Positions 50,501 to 58,321 of a DNA stretch of 64,000 nucleotides are shown piece after piece. The DNA lies in contig JAVBSL010000017.1 of the NCBI GenBank assembly GCA_031556725.1, forward strand, positions 62,001 through 126,000. Reading direction: 5' to 3'. The notes under the pieces were generated by a model, which worked only from the letters and a program-made list of their open reading frames with translations, was not told the DNA's origin and did no database searches. The DNA comes from UBA935 sp031556725. GTDB lineage: Bacteria; Bacillota; Clostridia; Lachnospirales; Lachnospiraceae. A program made the translations under genes and the position numbers. Each line of letters starts with the position of its first letter. The first letter of the stretch is position 1.

Positions 50501-53500
50501 CGTTCCAATAGAACTTTATTATTATTCGATGCAATTGACTACCAGATTGGATAACAACAATGTAGAGTTGGGCGCGCTGGTATTGAAGGCCGCCGGAAAG
50601 AGCGACATTAAATTGACGCAGTCGGCAGTAGGGGTATTGACTTCGGGAGATTTCCCCCAAAGCAAATCTACGGTATATGCGTTATATATGAATGGAAAGG
50701 ACACGGGATTGACAATGGAGCTCAATACCGGTAAAAATGTCCTTGACCTGGATTACTATACAGTTGCCTATGATGCCAATGGCGGCACCGGTTCTGTAAA
50801 GGATAGTAATTTATATTTAAAAAACACCCGGGTTAAGGTGAAAAATGCCAGTGAGCTAAGTCATGCAGGGAACAAGATATTTCTTCGTTGGAACACCCAA
50901 GATAACGGCCTGGGCAATGACTATTACCCAGTCTCCGGCAGCTTTAATATAACAATGCCGATTACTCTGTACGCAGTTTGGGCAGGGGATGCGCAGGAGG
51001 CCGAGGAAAATGCGGAAGCACGTTGGATTATTGGCGGTGAAACTGATAGCCAGGGAAAACCCATCGTTCATTACGGATCCCTTGAGGAGGCCTTGCAAAA
51101 CGCTAAGGATAACCCCAATCCGGTTCATATTACCGTATTAGATGACTGTGCAATTACGGGCGATGCAACGTTAGGCGAAGATGATACCCTGACCATTAAC
51201 CAGAAGGATAAGGACGGAGATGATATTGTAGTAACCATTGAACCCGATGCTACTCTAACCAATGAAGGAACCATAACCAATGAAGGAACCATTAATATTA
51301 AGGAACCGGGTGAACTGATTAATAACGGCAGCCTGATTAATAATGGTGAGATTGCCGGTGATGGAACTCTGGATAATAACGGGGAGCTGGAAAATAGCGG
51401 TGGTTCCCTGGCGGCGGAAACCGTAGAAAATGAGGATGGTACAATTACCGGCGGTACCATTTCCGATGGGACGACAGTAGATGGCGGAACCCTGGATGGA
51501 AGTATCACCAATAACGGAACCATAAAAGATGCGACTATTGCTCCGGGTGCTACAGTAAATACAGATGCACCCAACCAGGGTACTTACCTTGGCGAAATCG
51601 ACAATAATGGTACGATTTCCGGTAATATCAAGGTTGGTGAAAGCGACAGTGAACCTGGCACGATAGCCAACTCAGAGACTGGACGGGTGGGAAATAACAA
51701 TCCCGATAACAGCCTCGGTAATGAAATTGACAATACCAATGGCACAATTTATGGTGGTACGGTAGGAGGACCGGAATCTACTATAATTAATGGCGGAACC
51801 ATCGGCAAAGAGGACGAAGACACCTACATTGATGAGGATACAAACATTTCAGACGCAGACTTCCAGGGTTCGATTACCAACGACGGCCAAATTATTGACC
51901 CCGGAACCATCAGAGGAGATCTGGAAAATAACGGTGAAATCAACATAACAGATGGACATGAGACAGAAATTGACGGTAATGTGATTAATGGCGAAACCGG
52001 AACTATCACCATTGAGGACGGTGGTTCAATGACCATAGAGGGACCGGGTGGCGCGCTGGAGAACCATGGAACAATTGACAATGATGGAACGATAAAAGGC
52101 GATGGTGACATTGAAAATAATGGCATAATCGACAATAACGGCGGAAAGATAGGTCCGGGCGCTCATATTGATAATCAGGGCGGAACCGTTGACGGCGGAG
52201 AAATAGATACTGGCACTGTGGTTGAAGGTGGTACAATTACCGGAGATGTAACCAACAACGGAACCATTGACGGTAGTACCATAGACCAAGATGGGATGGT
52301 AGAAGGAGGCACGTTTACCGGTGGCGCGACTAATGAAGGAACCATTAAAAACCCGGATAAGTTAGATGGTCAGTTAACCAACGATGGTGATATGATTATT
52401 GAAGACGGTCACAAAACGGAAATAACAGAGGATGGTGAGCTAATCAATAATGGTGAGGTTGTAATTGAAGGACCGGATGGAGAGCTGGAAAACAATGGTA
52501 AAATCAAAAATAATGGTGAAATCAATAATGATGGAACTATTTCCAGCAACCGTAATGACAGAAAGCCGGGTAAAATTGACAATGCCGGCATTATAGACAA
52601 TGAAAACGGAACATTGCTGGATCAGCAGATTGATAATAATGAAGGAACCATCAGTGACGGTACCATAGGTCCCGGTGTAGTGGTAGACGGTGGTATTATT
52701 ACCGGTGATGTAACCAATGAAGGCATAATTGACGGCAGCAGCATTGACTCGGATTTCCTTCCATTAAAGGGCAATGGTATCGTGAAGTACCGTGTTACTT
52801 TCATATTAGGTAACCATGGTAAGGATATACCCGATCAAAGTGTAGATTCCGGCGGAAACGTAACCCTGCCTCCGGCTCCCATTGCAGATGGATGGACATT
52901 TAGCGGTTGGTATGGTGACAAAGCGATGACCGAGCGGTGGAATTTCCTGACCGATACCGTCAGCGATAATATGATGCTGTTCGCTGACTGGAGCAAGAAA
53001 CCGGATGAAGACAGGGGATCTGGGGGGTCTGGAGGAACTGCCGATCCGGAAGAGCTTGAAACGGATATAAATGTCGCAGCGGCCGGTAAGGAGGAAAATA
53101 GTCAGACTGATAATATAAATGACTTAGAAAGTGAAAACTTGTCAGTTGGGGGCGGTACGGCAACGGGTAATGTAGCAGAGGACGCAGGAACAACGGTAGA
53201 CACAAAAAATGATTTCACAAAAACTGTGACCATAACTATTACCAAACCGGATGGTCAGAAAATTACGGTTATGATTACCAACCGAGATACTTTTATCCGT
53301 GCGGTACTTCCGAAAGACGTCTTGAAGCAGGCAATTGCCGGTGAGGCAGTAGAAATAGAATTGAATGTCCAGCATATTTATGAGAATATTCCCCAAGTGG
53401 ACCAACAGCTTTTGGAAGAGGCAGTTAAAGAATATGCTCAGGCTATTGAAGGCCTTAGAATCGGTCTTTTCATGGATATATCCATGAAGTACCGGGTAGG

Positions 53501-53903
53501 CAGCAGCGAGTGGATTCCAATTCATAAAACAGCAGAAGAAGTAGAGCTTGCCGTTACGATTCCGGAAGAGCTGCTGGCAGAGGACTCTGATTATTTTATG
53601 CTCCGCGCCCATGATGGCACGGCTATCCTGCTTTACGATGAGGATGAAGAGCAGCAGACCATTACCATTCGAAGCGACCGCTTTTCCACCTATGCACTGG
53701 CGTACACCTTGAAAGAGGTAACACCGGAGGCAATTAAGGATGCCGACCGGATTAACAAGGAACACCGGGGAGACTGCAGGCTATGCGGATTTTGTCCTCA
53801 TCCCTTGCATACGTGCATTTTTATATGGCTGCTCCTTTTGGCGGTTCTGGCGACAGTGGGAATCTTCATTTACAAAAGATATAAAAGACAGATAAAAGAA
53901 TAG
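47514..53903 (+). CDS. Giant surface protein with Gly-rich, InlB and Asn/Gly beta-helix repeats, membrane-anchored
   Basis: A 2129-residue exported protein from ATG 47514. Order: signal peptide (to about 45), strands with TLTVTGG, a Gly-rich region (about 130-380) and several InlB/Flg_new-type repeats (about 395-735, for example NFKGWTINDDGSG...LYAKW). These are followed by 80-residue repeats with DVYINGE or IYVGGQDSGQ (about 755-1085) and another InlB repeat near 1090-1155. A long region of NNGTI/GDGxIxNNG units (about 1245-1745) probably forms a beta-helix, followed by a last InlB repeat (about 1760-1827). The C-terminus has a Cys-rich segment (CRLCGFCPHPLHTC), one membrane helix and a basic tail, so it is held in the membrane. 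It follows the first adhesin by 15 bases in the same operon. Confidence 0.87.
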   Translation: MRQNPKRKVGKRIQRGLAFGMTLCLSLNLLSGFKLGALKWDGTGTVVHAAEDLSGYAELGNAKGRNLSNGKYMVTADTTITGNTGQSAITISGNVTIYIASGKTLTVTGGNASGTTGAGAGIELRSGNLYLKGAGTLKATGGGGAGGTSGLSGGNATTSNRGTGGRGGTGGHGGGGAGAGIGGAGGTGGTGGAGGNAIYTTAYRISGNPGSGGGSAGSGGNMGNLWIMDTVRVTAAAGGYSTTAGSGGGSGAYTSSTAYGNRGVTGGAGGGGGGAGGRAATIGGGGGGGGANSYYGRGGSTSSAPAEASNISVIGGRNGNSANDTTGAEGGEDDYYRDEKLAYTGAGGRGSNAGSGGSGGTVYVQDTVTSLTTPTGGGTGNGAAASLRYFSLVTYEANGSNVTSMPSTNPVTKYSGNAITLANAPKRSNYNFKGWTINDDGSGTNYPAAVSFTSNASTTLYAKWELATYTITLEKTGGTGGPANIYQKYDTGYFQEYNNTTDVAYTSISEEGGNIAVPTRTGYTFNGYYTAATGGVQYISDKGYLTSEASETYFTGAGKLYAQWTGYPYTLNLYKNNLPEDPSDRELYATYACTYGTTGTWPTPTRNGYSFEGWGGDKKATAGLIKGGTYSELTTEKEGVVDKYAIWNLETYNITYMPNGGRLSGNTVDTYNYLSTNKTMQGAPLRDGHYFTGWKVTGAATGSDAGFKADEVYQVGQAVSLNNTFGNVTITAQWEAYQGVEAITEELLITAGTISIPVEYQTVTVETYEDSVLSTVGNVVLHQGGNPQYTLAGDDGSYLYTSSYPQGGSTDNTQYDVYINGESTSVKASFGEAGSNTPSQVYYYTATVMTKTNGIPTNASTVELIPEDGGTNIPLSNVGTGVYTAAKQVSTRDGDSAVYQVVVDGATTDGSVSFRKNSNSYTYDTLVITVNTYINDVLGDKGSVSLQDSGNSYPMHQASSGVYSVTLPAKADASYNIYVGGQDSGQRVELAPAEAAVPIELYYYSMQLTTRLDNNNVELGALVLKAAGKSDIKLTQSAVGVLTSGDFPQSKSTVYALYMNGKDTGLTMELNTGKNVLDLDYYTVAYDANGGTGSVKDSNLYLKNTRVKVKNASELSHAGNKIFLRWNTQDNGLGNDYYPVSGSFNITMPITLYAVWAGDAQEAEENAEARWIIGGETDSQGKPIVHYGSLEEALQNAKDNPNPVHITVLDDCAITGDATLGEDDTLTINQKDKDGDDIVVTIEPDATLTNEGTITNEGTINIKEPGELINNGSLINNGEIAGDGTLDNNGELENSGGSLAAETVENEDGTITGGTISDGTTVDGGTLDGSITNNGTIKDATIAPGATVNTDAPNQGTYLGEIDNNGTISGNIKVGESDSEPGTIANSETGRVGNNNPDNSLGNEIDNTNGTIYGGTVGGPESTIINGGTIGKEDEDTYIDEDTNISDADFQGSITNDGQIIDPGTIRGDLENNGEINITDGHETEIDGNVINGETGTITIEDGGSMTIEGPGGALENHGTIDNDGTIKGDGDIENNGIIDNNGGKIGPGAHIDNQGGTVDGGEIDTGTVVEGGTITGDVTNNGTIDGSTIDQDGMVEGGTFTGGATNEGTIKNPDKLDGQLTNDGDMIIEDGHKTEITEDGELINNGEVVIEGPDGELENNGKIKNNGEINNDGTISSNRNDRKPGKIDNAGIIDNENGTLLDQQIDNNEGTISDGTIGPGVVVDGGIITGDVTNEGIIDGSSIDSDFLPLKGNGIVKYRVTFILGNHGKDIPDQSVDSGGNVTLPPAPIADGWTFSGWYGDKAMTERWNFLTDTVSDNMMLFADWSKKPDEDRGSGGSGGTADPEELETDINVAAAGKEENSQTDNINDLESENLSVGGGTATGNVAEDAGTTVDTKNDFTKTVTITITKPDGQKITVMITNRDTFIRAVLPKDVLKQAIAGEAVEIELNVQHIYENIPQVDQQLLEEAVKEYAQAIEGLRIGLFMDISMKYRVGSSEWIPIHKTAEEVELAVTIPEELLAEDSDYFMLRAHDGTAILLYDEDEEQQTITIRSDRFSTYALAYTLKEVTPEAIKDADRINKEHRGDCRLCGFCPHPLHTCIFIWLLLLAVLATVGIFIYKRYKRQIKE

Positions 53904-53929
53904 AATCCATAGTTATGTGGCGGATAGAG

Positions 53930-53956
53930 TCCGAGGCAAAAGCCTCGGATTTTTTC
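53930..53956 (+). terminator. Terminator after the adhesin operon
   Basis: TCCGAGGC (53930-53937) pairs with GCCTCGGA (53942-53949) around an AAAA loop, followed by seven T. Confidence 0.9.
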
Positions 53957-54000
53957 CTGACCGGAGGTTATTATCATAATGGAGGCATTAAACCCTGCTT

Positions 54001-54068
54001 GAAGGCTTATTTTAGATGGGTTTCAATGGATATTAGCTATTTCATGTGGTATAATATTTTAATATTGA
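54001..54068 (+). promoter_or_regulatory. Repeated promoter block, copy 3
   Basis: From GAAGGCTTATTTTAGATGGG onward the block matches copies 1 and 2, including extended -10 TGGTATAAT (TATAAT at 54050-54055) and the GAAAAGAAGGAG that follows. The left part of the terminator stem is missing here. It lies 25 kb away from the other copies. Confidence 0.7.
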
Positions 54069-54089
54069 AAAGAAGGAGTGAGGATTTAT

Positions 54090-54314
54090 ATGAGCGTATG
54101 TAACGAAAAAGAATTGGAATTTTCAGTTTTTTTAATACACCATCTTGCGGAAGGCTGGAAAATGTTGCCCACAAAAGTGTACCAAATTTTGACAAAGGCA
54201 AATATCTTAGATGAATATATTATACCATCCTATGAATGTCTACATACACTGGGGATGGAATATTTAATGGAGGATATTTCGGAACTAGTGGGAGAAAAAG
54301 GGGTAGATATATGA
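54090..54314 (+). CDS. DUF3791 small protein, second copy
   Basis: A 74-residue near copy of the protein at 28912 (66 of 74 residues identical by eye), with the same promoter block, ribosome binding site spacing and a stop overlapping the next ATG. The DUF3990 gene that should follow is reduced to a stub, so this antitoxin-like gene appears orphaned. It may still act against other DUF3990 proteins in the cell (inference). Confidence 0.83.
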   Translation: MSVCNEKELEFSVFLIHHLAEGWKMLPTKVYQILTKANILDEYIIPSYECLHTLGMEYLMEDISELVGEKGVDI

Positions 54315-54467
54315 TACTGTATCAGAACCGAGAAAGCATACTCTTTGTTGCGAGAGGTAAACGAAGGATTGATATCTGTAGATTACCATGAGTTTAATCA
54401 AAAGTATAATGAGAGAGATGTTTTTGCCCGTGAAAAGATGAGGTATCGGCTTAAGTATGACGGATGA
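54311..54467 (+). pseudogene. DUF3990 stub joined to an unrelated gene end
   Basis: ATG 54311 starts MILYQN, like the first residues of DUF3990, but the similarity ends at once and the frame stops at 54391. An overlapping frame from about 54330 to TGA 54467 codes for a plausible protein tail (EKAYSLLREVNEGLISVDYH, then NERDVFAREKMRYRLKYDG) of unknown family. The joint suggests a deletion that fused two gene ends. 54468-54548 holds nothing recognisable. Confidence 0.5.
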
Positions 54468-54548
54468 AAATAGATTTAAGATGAGTAAATGGAGAGGGCA
54501 GAACTTGCCAGGGTTTGCACTTATGGAAACTAGGGAGGTCGGACTAAT

Positions 54549-55412
54549 ATGAGCAAAAGAATTGCATTGATAACAGGTGCTAATTCCGGAATGGGAAAAG
54601 CCACAGCAATTGCGCTGGCAGGTAAGGGTATGCATGTGGTCATGCTTTGCCGGAACCGGGAGCGGGGCGAGGCAGCATTACGTGAAGTAAAAGAAAAGAG
54701 CAGGGGCTCGGTATCCCTGATGATTTGTGATTTGGGAAGTATGAAAGAGATACAACAATTTTGCCACACTTTTAAAGAAAACTATCAGCGTCTGGATATT
54801 CTTGTCAACAATGCCGGTGTCATTACCTTAAACCGACAGGAAACCAAAGACGGGCTGGAGCTGCAATTTGGAGTAAACCATATTGGCCATTTTCTATTAA
54901 CGGTAAGTCTTTTGGATTTAATCAAGGCGACAGGTCCGTCCCGCATCGTAGTCGTAGCATCCGGTGCACATAAAATCGGAAAGATTGACTTTCAAAATAT
55001 TCCGCTGAAACATGGTTATACAGTATTTTCTGCCTATGGGCGGGCAAAACTATGCAATGTTCTTTTTACCAAAGAACTTTCACGGCGGTTAAGGAACACT
55101 CGGGTAACAGTGAACTGTGTTCATCCCGGGGCGGTGGCTACCAACATGGGAGTAGACCGGAACACCGGCTTTGGAAAGACCATCATGAAACTGCTGAAGC
55201 CATTTTTCAGAACGCCTGAGCAAGGCGCTGCGACAGCTGTCTATGTAGCCACAAGCAAGCAGTGCCGGGGAGTTAGCGGGGAATATTTTTATAACAAAAA
55301 AATTGTCGGAACATCCAGACGTGCGAATGACATAAAACTGGCCCGGAAGCTCTGGACAGTCAGCGAAGAAATCATTGCAGCAGTAAATTTAGAGGTGAAA
55401 ATAGTTGTATAA
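54549..55412 (+). CDS. Short-chain dehydrogenase/reductase (retinol-dehydrogenase-like)
   Basis: A 287-residue SDR with the NAD(P) loop TGANSGMGKA, the structural NNAG, catalytic Ser in VVVASGAH and the YxxxK pair in SAYGRAKL. The CRNRERGEAAL stretch after strand 2 suggests NADP preference, as in retinol-dehydrogenase-like members. The substrate is unknown. The C-terminal part (about 255-287) is unusual and may partly derive from downstream sequence. Its end overlaps the start of an amidohydrolase fragment by 8 bases. Confidence 0.88.
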   Translation: MSKRIALITGANSGMGKATAIALAGKGMHVVMLCRNRERGEAALREVKEKSRGSVSLMICDLGSMKEIQQFCHTFKENYQRLDILVNNAGVITLNRQETKDGLELQFGVNHIGHFLLTVSLLDLIKATGPSRIVVVASGAHKIGKIDFQNIPLKHGYTVFSAYGRAKLCNVLFTKELSRRLRNTRVTVNCVHPGAVATNMGVDRNTGFGKTIMKLLKPFFRTPEQGAATAVYVATSKQCRGVSGEYFYNKKIVGTSRRANDIKLARKLWTVSEEIIAAVNLEVKIVV

Positions 55413-55515
55413 AATTTTTGATATACATACCCATGCTTTTCCGGAGAAAATTGCCGGACGGGCAGTTAATAGTTTAGCGGCAAAAGCCGGCGGCGTGTGC
55501 GGATATTTTTTATAA
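55405..55515 (+). pseudogene. N-terminal fragment of a metal-dependent amidohydrolase
   Basis: From TTG 55405 the frame reads LYKIFDIHTHAFPEKIAGRA and continues to NSLAAKAGG. The IHTHAFP metal-binding motif is typical of the start of amidohydrolase-2 proteins. The frame ends after 36 codons at TAA 55513-55515, so only the first strand and helix remain. Confidence 0.6.
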
Positions 55516-55595
55516 TAACGCAGCTGATTTTCTTAATTTGAAGCCGATCTCCCAGTGTATATAAGAGGTAAGCAGAAATATAAAGGGGTAACACT

Positions 55596-56267
55596 ATGCA
55601 ACTAAAAACTAAATTAAAAATAATCTTTGGTATTATAGCAGCGCTAGTGCTGTTTTTCAGTGGATTTGCGGCACACGCAATGCTTACAAAACCCGAAAAG
55701 TATGAGGTGCCGGAGGAAACCGTTGTAGAAAAGACTCATTTTCGTACAGCATTTATTGAGGAAGTTAGGACAAAACAGGAACTGATTACCCTAGAGGTAG
55801 ATTTAAGCGAGGAGATTGTACTGGATGATTCTTGGACGAATTGGGATATCTTCAAGAAAAATCAGCAGATCGAGTATAAGGCCACAGGGCTGTTTACCGT
55901 GGATTTGGGAGAAATAGAAGATGATTCGATCCTGATTGATGATGAAAGAAAGATTGTACAGGTGAAGTTGAGTGCACCAACAGTAAAGTCAGTACAGCTT
56001 GATGAGGATAAGACGGAATATTTTGCAGTGGAAAATGGTCTCCTTCGCAGTACCAGTGAAATCAAGCTGACAGCCTCGGAACAGCAAAAGCTTATGAAGC
56101 AAATAAAGGCTGTTATGCTGGAAGAGATGAACAGCCTGGAGTTGACTGAACAGGCCAAAGAAAGTGCCAGGGCGTCGGTTACACATTTATATCAGAGTAT
56201 CCTGCAGAAAGTGGATGCAGGAGATTATACAGTGGAGGTCATTTTCGATGAAAAATTGGATAGATAA
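55596..56267 (+). CDS. DUF4230 family membrane-anchored protein
   Basis: A 223-residue protein with an N-terminal membrane helix (about 8-30) and an extracytoplasmic domain fitting DUF4230 (RTKQELITLEVDLSEEIVLDD, IVQVKLSAPTVKSVQLDEDK, ESARASVTHLYQSIL). The function of the family is unknown. The next gene starts 20 bases before its stop, so the two are translated together although they have no obvious functional link. Confidence 0.8.
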   Translation: MQLKTKLKIIFGIIAALVLFFSGFAAHAMLTKPEKYEVPEETVVEKTHFRTAFIEEVRTKQELITLEVDLSEEIVLDDSWTNWDIFKKNQQIEYKATGLFTVDLGEIEDDSILIDDERKIVQVKLSAPTVKSVQLDEDKTEYFAVENGLLRSTSEIKLTASEQQKLMKQIKAVMLEEMNSLELTEQAKESARASVTHLYQSILQKVDAGDYTVEVIFDEKLDR

Positions 56268-57780
56268 TGCAGTGTTTTATGAAATATATCCGCAATCGTT
56301 TTGTGATTCAAATGGCGATGGGATTGGTGATATACAGGGAATTATCTTAAAGCTTGATTATATTAGTAGCCTGGGATTTAATGCAATATGGCTTAATCCC
56401 TGCTTCGAATCACCTTTTTCCGATGCCGGGTATGACGTGGCAGATTATCAAAAGGTTGCCCCGAGATATGGTACCAATGATGATCTGGCAGAACTTTTTA
56501 AACAGGCCCATAAGCGAAATATGCATGTTTTGCTTGATCTGGTTCCGGGACATACTTCGGTAGAACATAAGTGGTTTAAGGAGTCCATGAAAGCGGAGAG
56601 AAATGAATATACGGACCGTTATGTCTGGACTGACAGTGTCTGGGAAGAACCGGATGGAATGGGATGTATCAGAGGAATTTCCGATCGTGATGGTTCCTGT
56701 GCGGTTAATTTCTTTTCCAGTCAGCCGGCACTTAACTACGGTTTTTATAAGCCCACGAAGTCCTGGCATATGGCCATGGATGAGGAAGGTCCGAAGGCAA
56801 CGCTGGAGGCCCTTAAGGATGTTATGCGTTTTTGGCTGAATATGGGCTGTGACGGATTCCGGGTAGATATGGCCGGTTCCCTTGTGAAAGGTGATGAGGA
56901 AGGGAAAGGCACGATTAAACTTTGGCAGAATGTACGTGAATTTTTAGACAAAGAGTTTCCCCAGGCGGCCATGGTTTCTGAGTGGGGAGAACCGGATAAG
57001 TCCATACAGGGCGGTTTCCATATGGATTTTTTACTTCATTTCGGGCCATCCCACTATAATGATTTGTTCCGCTGCGAAGAACCGTTTTTCTCAAGCAGGG
57101 GAAAAGGCGATATTTCAAAGTTTATTGAAAAGTATAATGAAAATTATGAAAAATCAGAGCGAAAAGGGCTTATTTGCATACCTTCGGGTAATCATGATAT
57201 GGACCGGCTGGCTCGTCACCTGCATAAGGATGAACTGAAAATTGCATATGCATTCTTACTTTCCATGCCGGGTGCCCCTTTTATTTATTACGGTGATGAG
57301 ATCGGGATGAATTATGTGGAAGGGTTAACATCGGTTGAAGGCGGATACGGACGAACCGGCTCCCGTGCACCGATGCTTTGGGACGATAGCAAAAATGCCG
57401 GGTTCAGTACTGCGGACAGTAATAAGCTTTATATGAAGCAGGATGATGCTCCGGACCGGTCAACAGCAGCCAGTCAGCTTGAAGAAAAAGATTCACTGTT
57501 ACATGAAATCAAAAAGCTTATTGGTATCAGAAAAGAACATCCGGCTTTGCTTAATAAGGGAGAAATTGAATTTGTTTCCGCTGAATCATATCCCCTTGCA
57601 TATATCAGGAAAAGTGAGAGCGAAAGGATTCTTGTGGTAATAAATCCAGCCAATTGTAAAGTCTCTTTTGACTTTGCTGGTGCCACCAAATCAGTTATTT
57701 ATTCGTTTGGCAGCTTGGCAGAATTTGTGGGTGGATCGGTAAAGGTAGAACCTTGTTCTGTTGGATTTTATGAAATATAG
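56248..57780 (+). CDS. GH13 alpha-glucosidase/amylase-family enzyme
   Basis: A 510-residue cytoplasmic glycoside hydrolase of family 13 from ATG 56248 (GGAGG nine bases upstream). The catalytic residues are visible: nucleophile D207 in DGFRVDMAG, acid/base E245 in VSEWGEPD and D317 in GNHDMDR. Region I is DLVPGHTS, where most members have DxVxNH; the change of NH to GH is notable. It resembles oligo-1,6-glucosidase, trehalulose-type and related exo-acting enzymes that act on short alpha-glucans or sucrose-like sugars; the exact substrate is open. No transporter lies next to it. Confidence 0.9.
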   Translation: MKNWIDNAVFYEIYPQSFCDSNGDGIGDIQGIILKLDYISSLGFNAIWLNPCFESPFSDAGYDVADYQKVAPRYGTNDDLAELFKQAHKRNMHVLLDLVPGHTSVEHKWFKESMKAERNEYTDRYVWTDSVWEEPDGMGCIRGISDRDGSCAVNFFSSQPALNYGFYKPTKSWHMAMDEEGPKATLEALKDVMRFWLNMGCDGFRVDMAGSLVKGDEEGKGTIKLWQNVREFLDKEFPQAAMVSEWGEPDKSIQGGFHMDFLLHFGPSHYNDLFRCEEPFFSSRGKGDISKFIEKYNENYEKSERKGLICIPSGNHDMDRLARHLHKDELKIAYAFLLSMPGAPFIYYGDEIGMNYVEGLTSVEGGYGRTGSRAPMLWDDSKNAGFSTADSNKLYMKQDDAPDRSTAASQLEEKDSLLHEIKKLIGIRKEHPALLNKGEIEFVSAESYPLAYIRKSESERILVVINPANCKVSFDFAGATKSVIYSFGSLAEFVGGSVKVEPCSVGFYEI

Positions 57781-57797
57781 AAGAGGAGATTACCGGG

Positions 57798-58319
57798 ATG
57801 AAAGAAAAGCTGAAACAAATATTTATATCAAATCAGGATACTTTTTCCGGTGTTTGTCTGGTTAGAAACAGCAGCGAAACTATTTTTTCTGCAGCAAGCG
57901 GATTGGCTAATCGGGATTATAACATTCCCAATACTATGGAGACGATGTTTGATACAGCATCGGTAACAAAAGTATTTACAACGGCAGGCGATTTAGCTTT
58001 ATTTTTGCGGGCAATCCAAAATGGGAAATTGCTTTCTTCCCGATTTACAGAAATATTTTTACAGCCACATTGCCAAATTGCCCGTCCATCCTATGGCTTC
58101 ACTTGGCGAACGGGCTATGCCTTTGAGTTCCTGGAGCGTGACGGTAAAGTGGTATGCATGTATAAGGAGGGGGTCAACGCCGGTGTGAATGCCATGTTTT
58201 CCTATTATCCGGACTTGGATATCTCCCTGAATCTGTTATCTAACCAGGAGGATGGTTTTTGGGAAATGCATAAACAAATGCAAGAGATACTATTGTCAGC
58301 AAATGAAGAAACGGAGTAA
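57798..58319 (+). CDS. Serine beta-lactamase-like hydrolase with large in-frame deletion
   Basis: A 173-residue protein that starts like a class C beta-lactamase/D-aminopeptidase family member (GLANRDYNIPNTMETMFDTA, then SVTK as the catalytic SxxK). It jumps directly to the C-terminal part (TAGDLALFLRAIQNG, then the closing strands). Family members have about 330 residues, so roughly 150 residues including the YxN motif are missing. The frame is intact and the ribosome binding site good (AGAGGAG), so a protein may still be made, but it is unlikely to be an enzyme. recQ starts 2 bases after the stop. Confidence 0.75.
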   Translation: MKEKLKQIFISNQDTFSGVCLVRNSSETIFSAASGLANRDYNIPNTMETMFDTASVTKVFTTAGDLALFLRAIQNGKLLSSRFTEIFLQPHCQIARPSYGFTWRTGYAFEFLERDGKVVCMYKEGVNAGVNAMFSYYPDLDISLNLLSNQEDGFWEMHKQMQEILLSANEETE

Positions 58320-58321
58320 AA

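Noticed and set aside
47804..53765. Many open frames on the minus strand of the adhesin genes
   Set aside because: They are mirror frames of Gly-, Asn- and Thr-rich repeats (Pro-, Val-, Ile-rich translations) without start signals.
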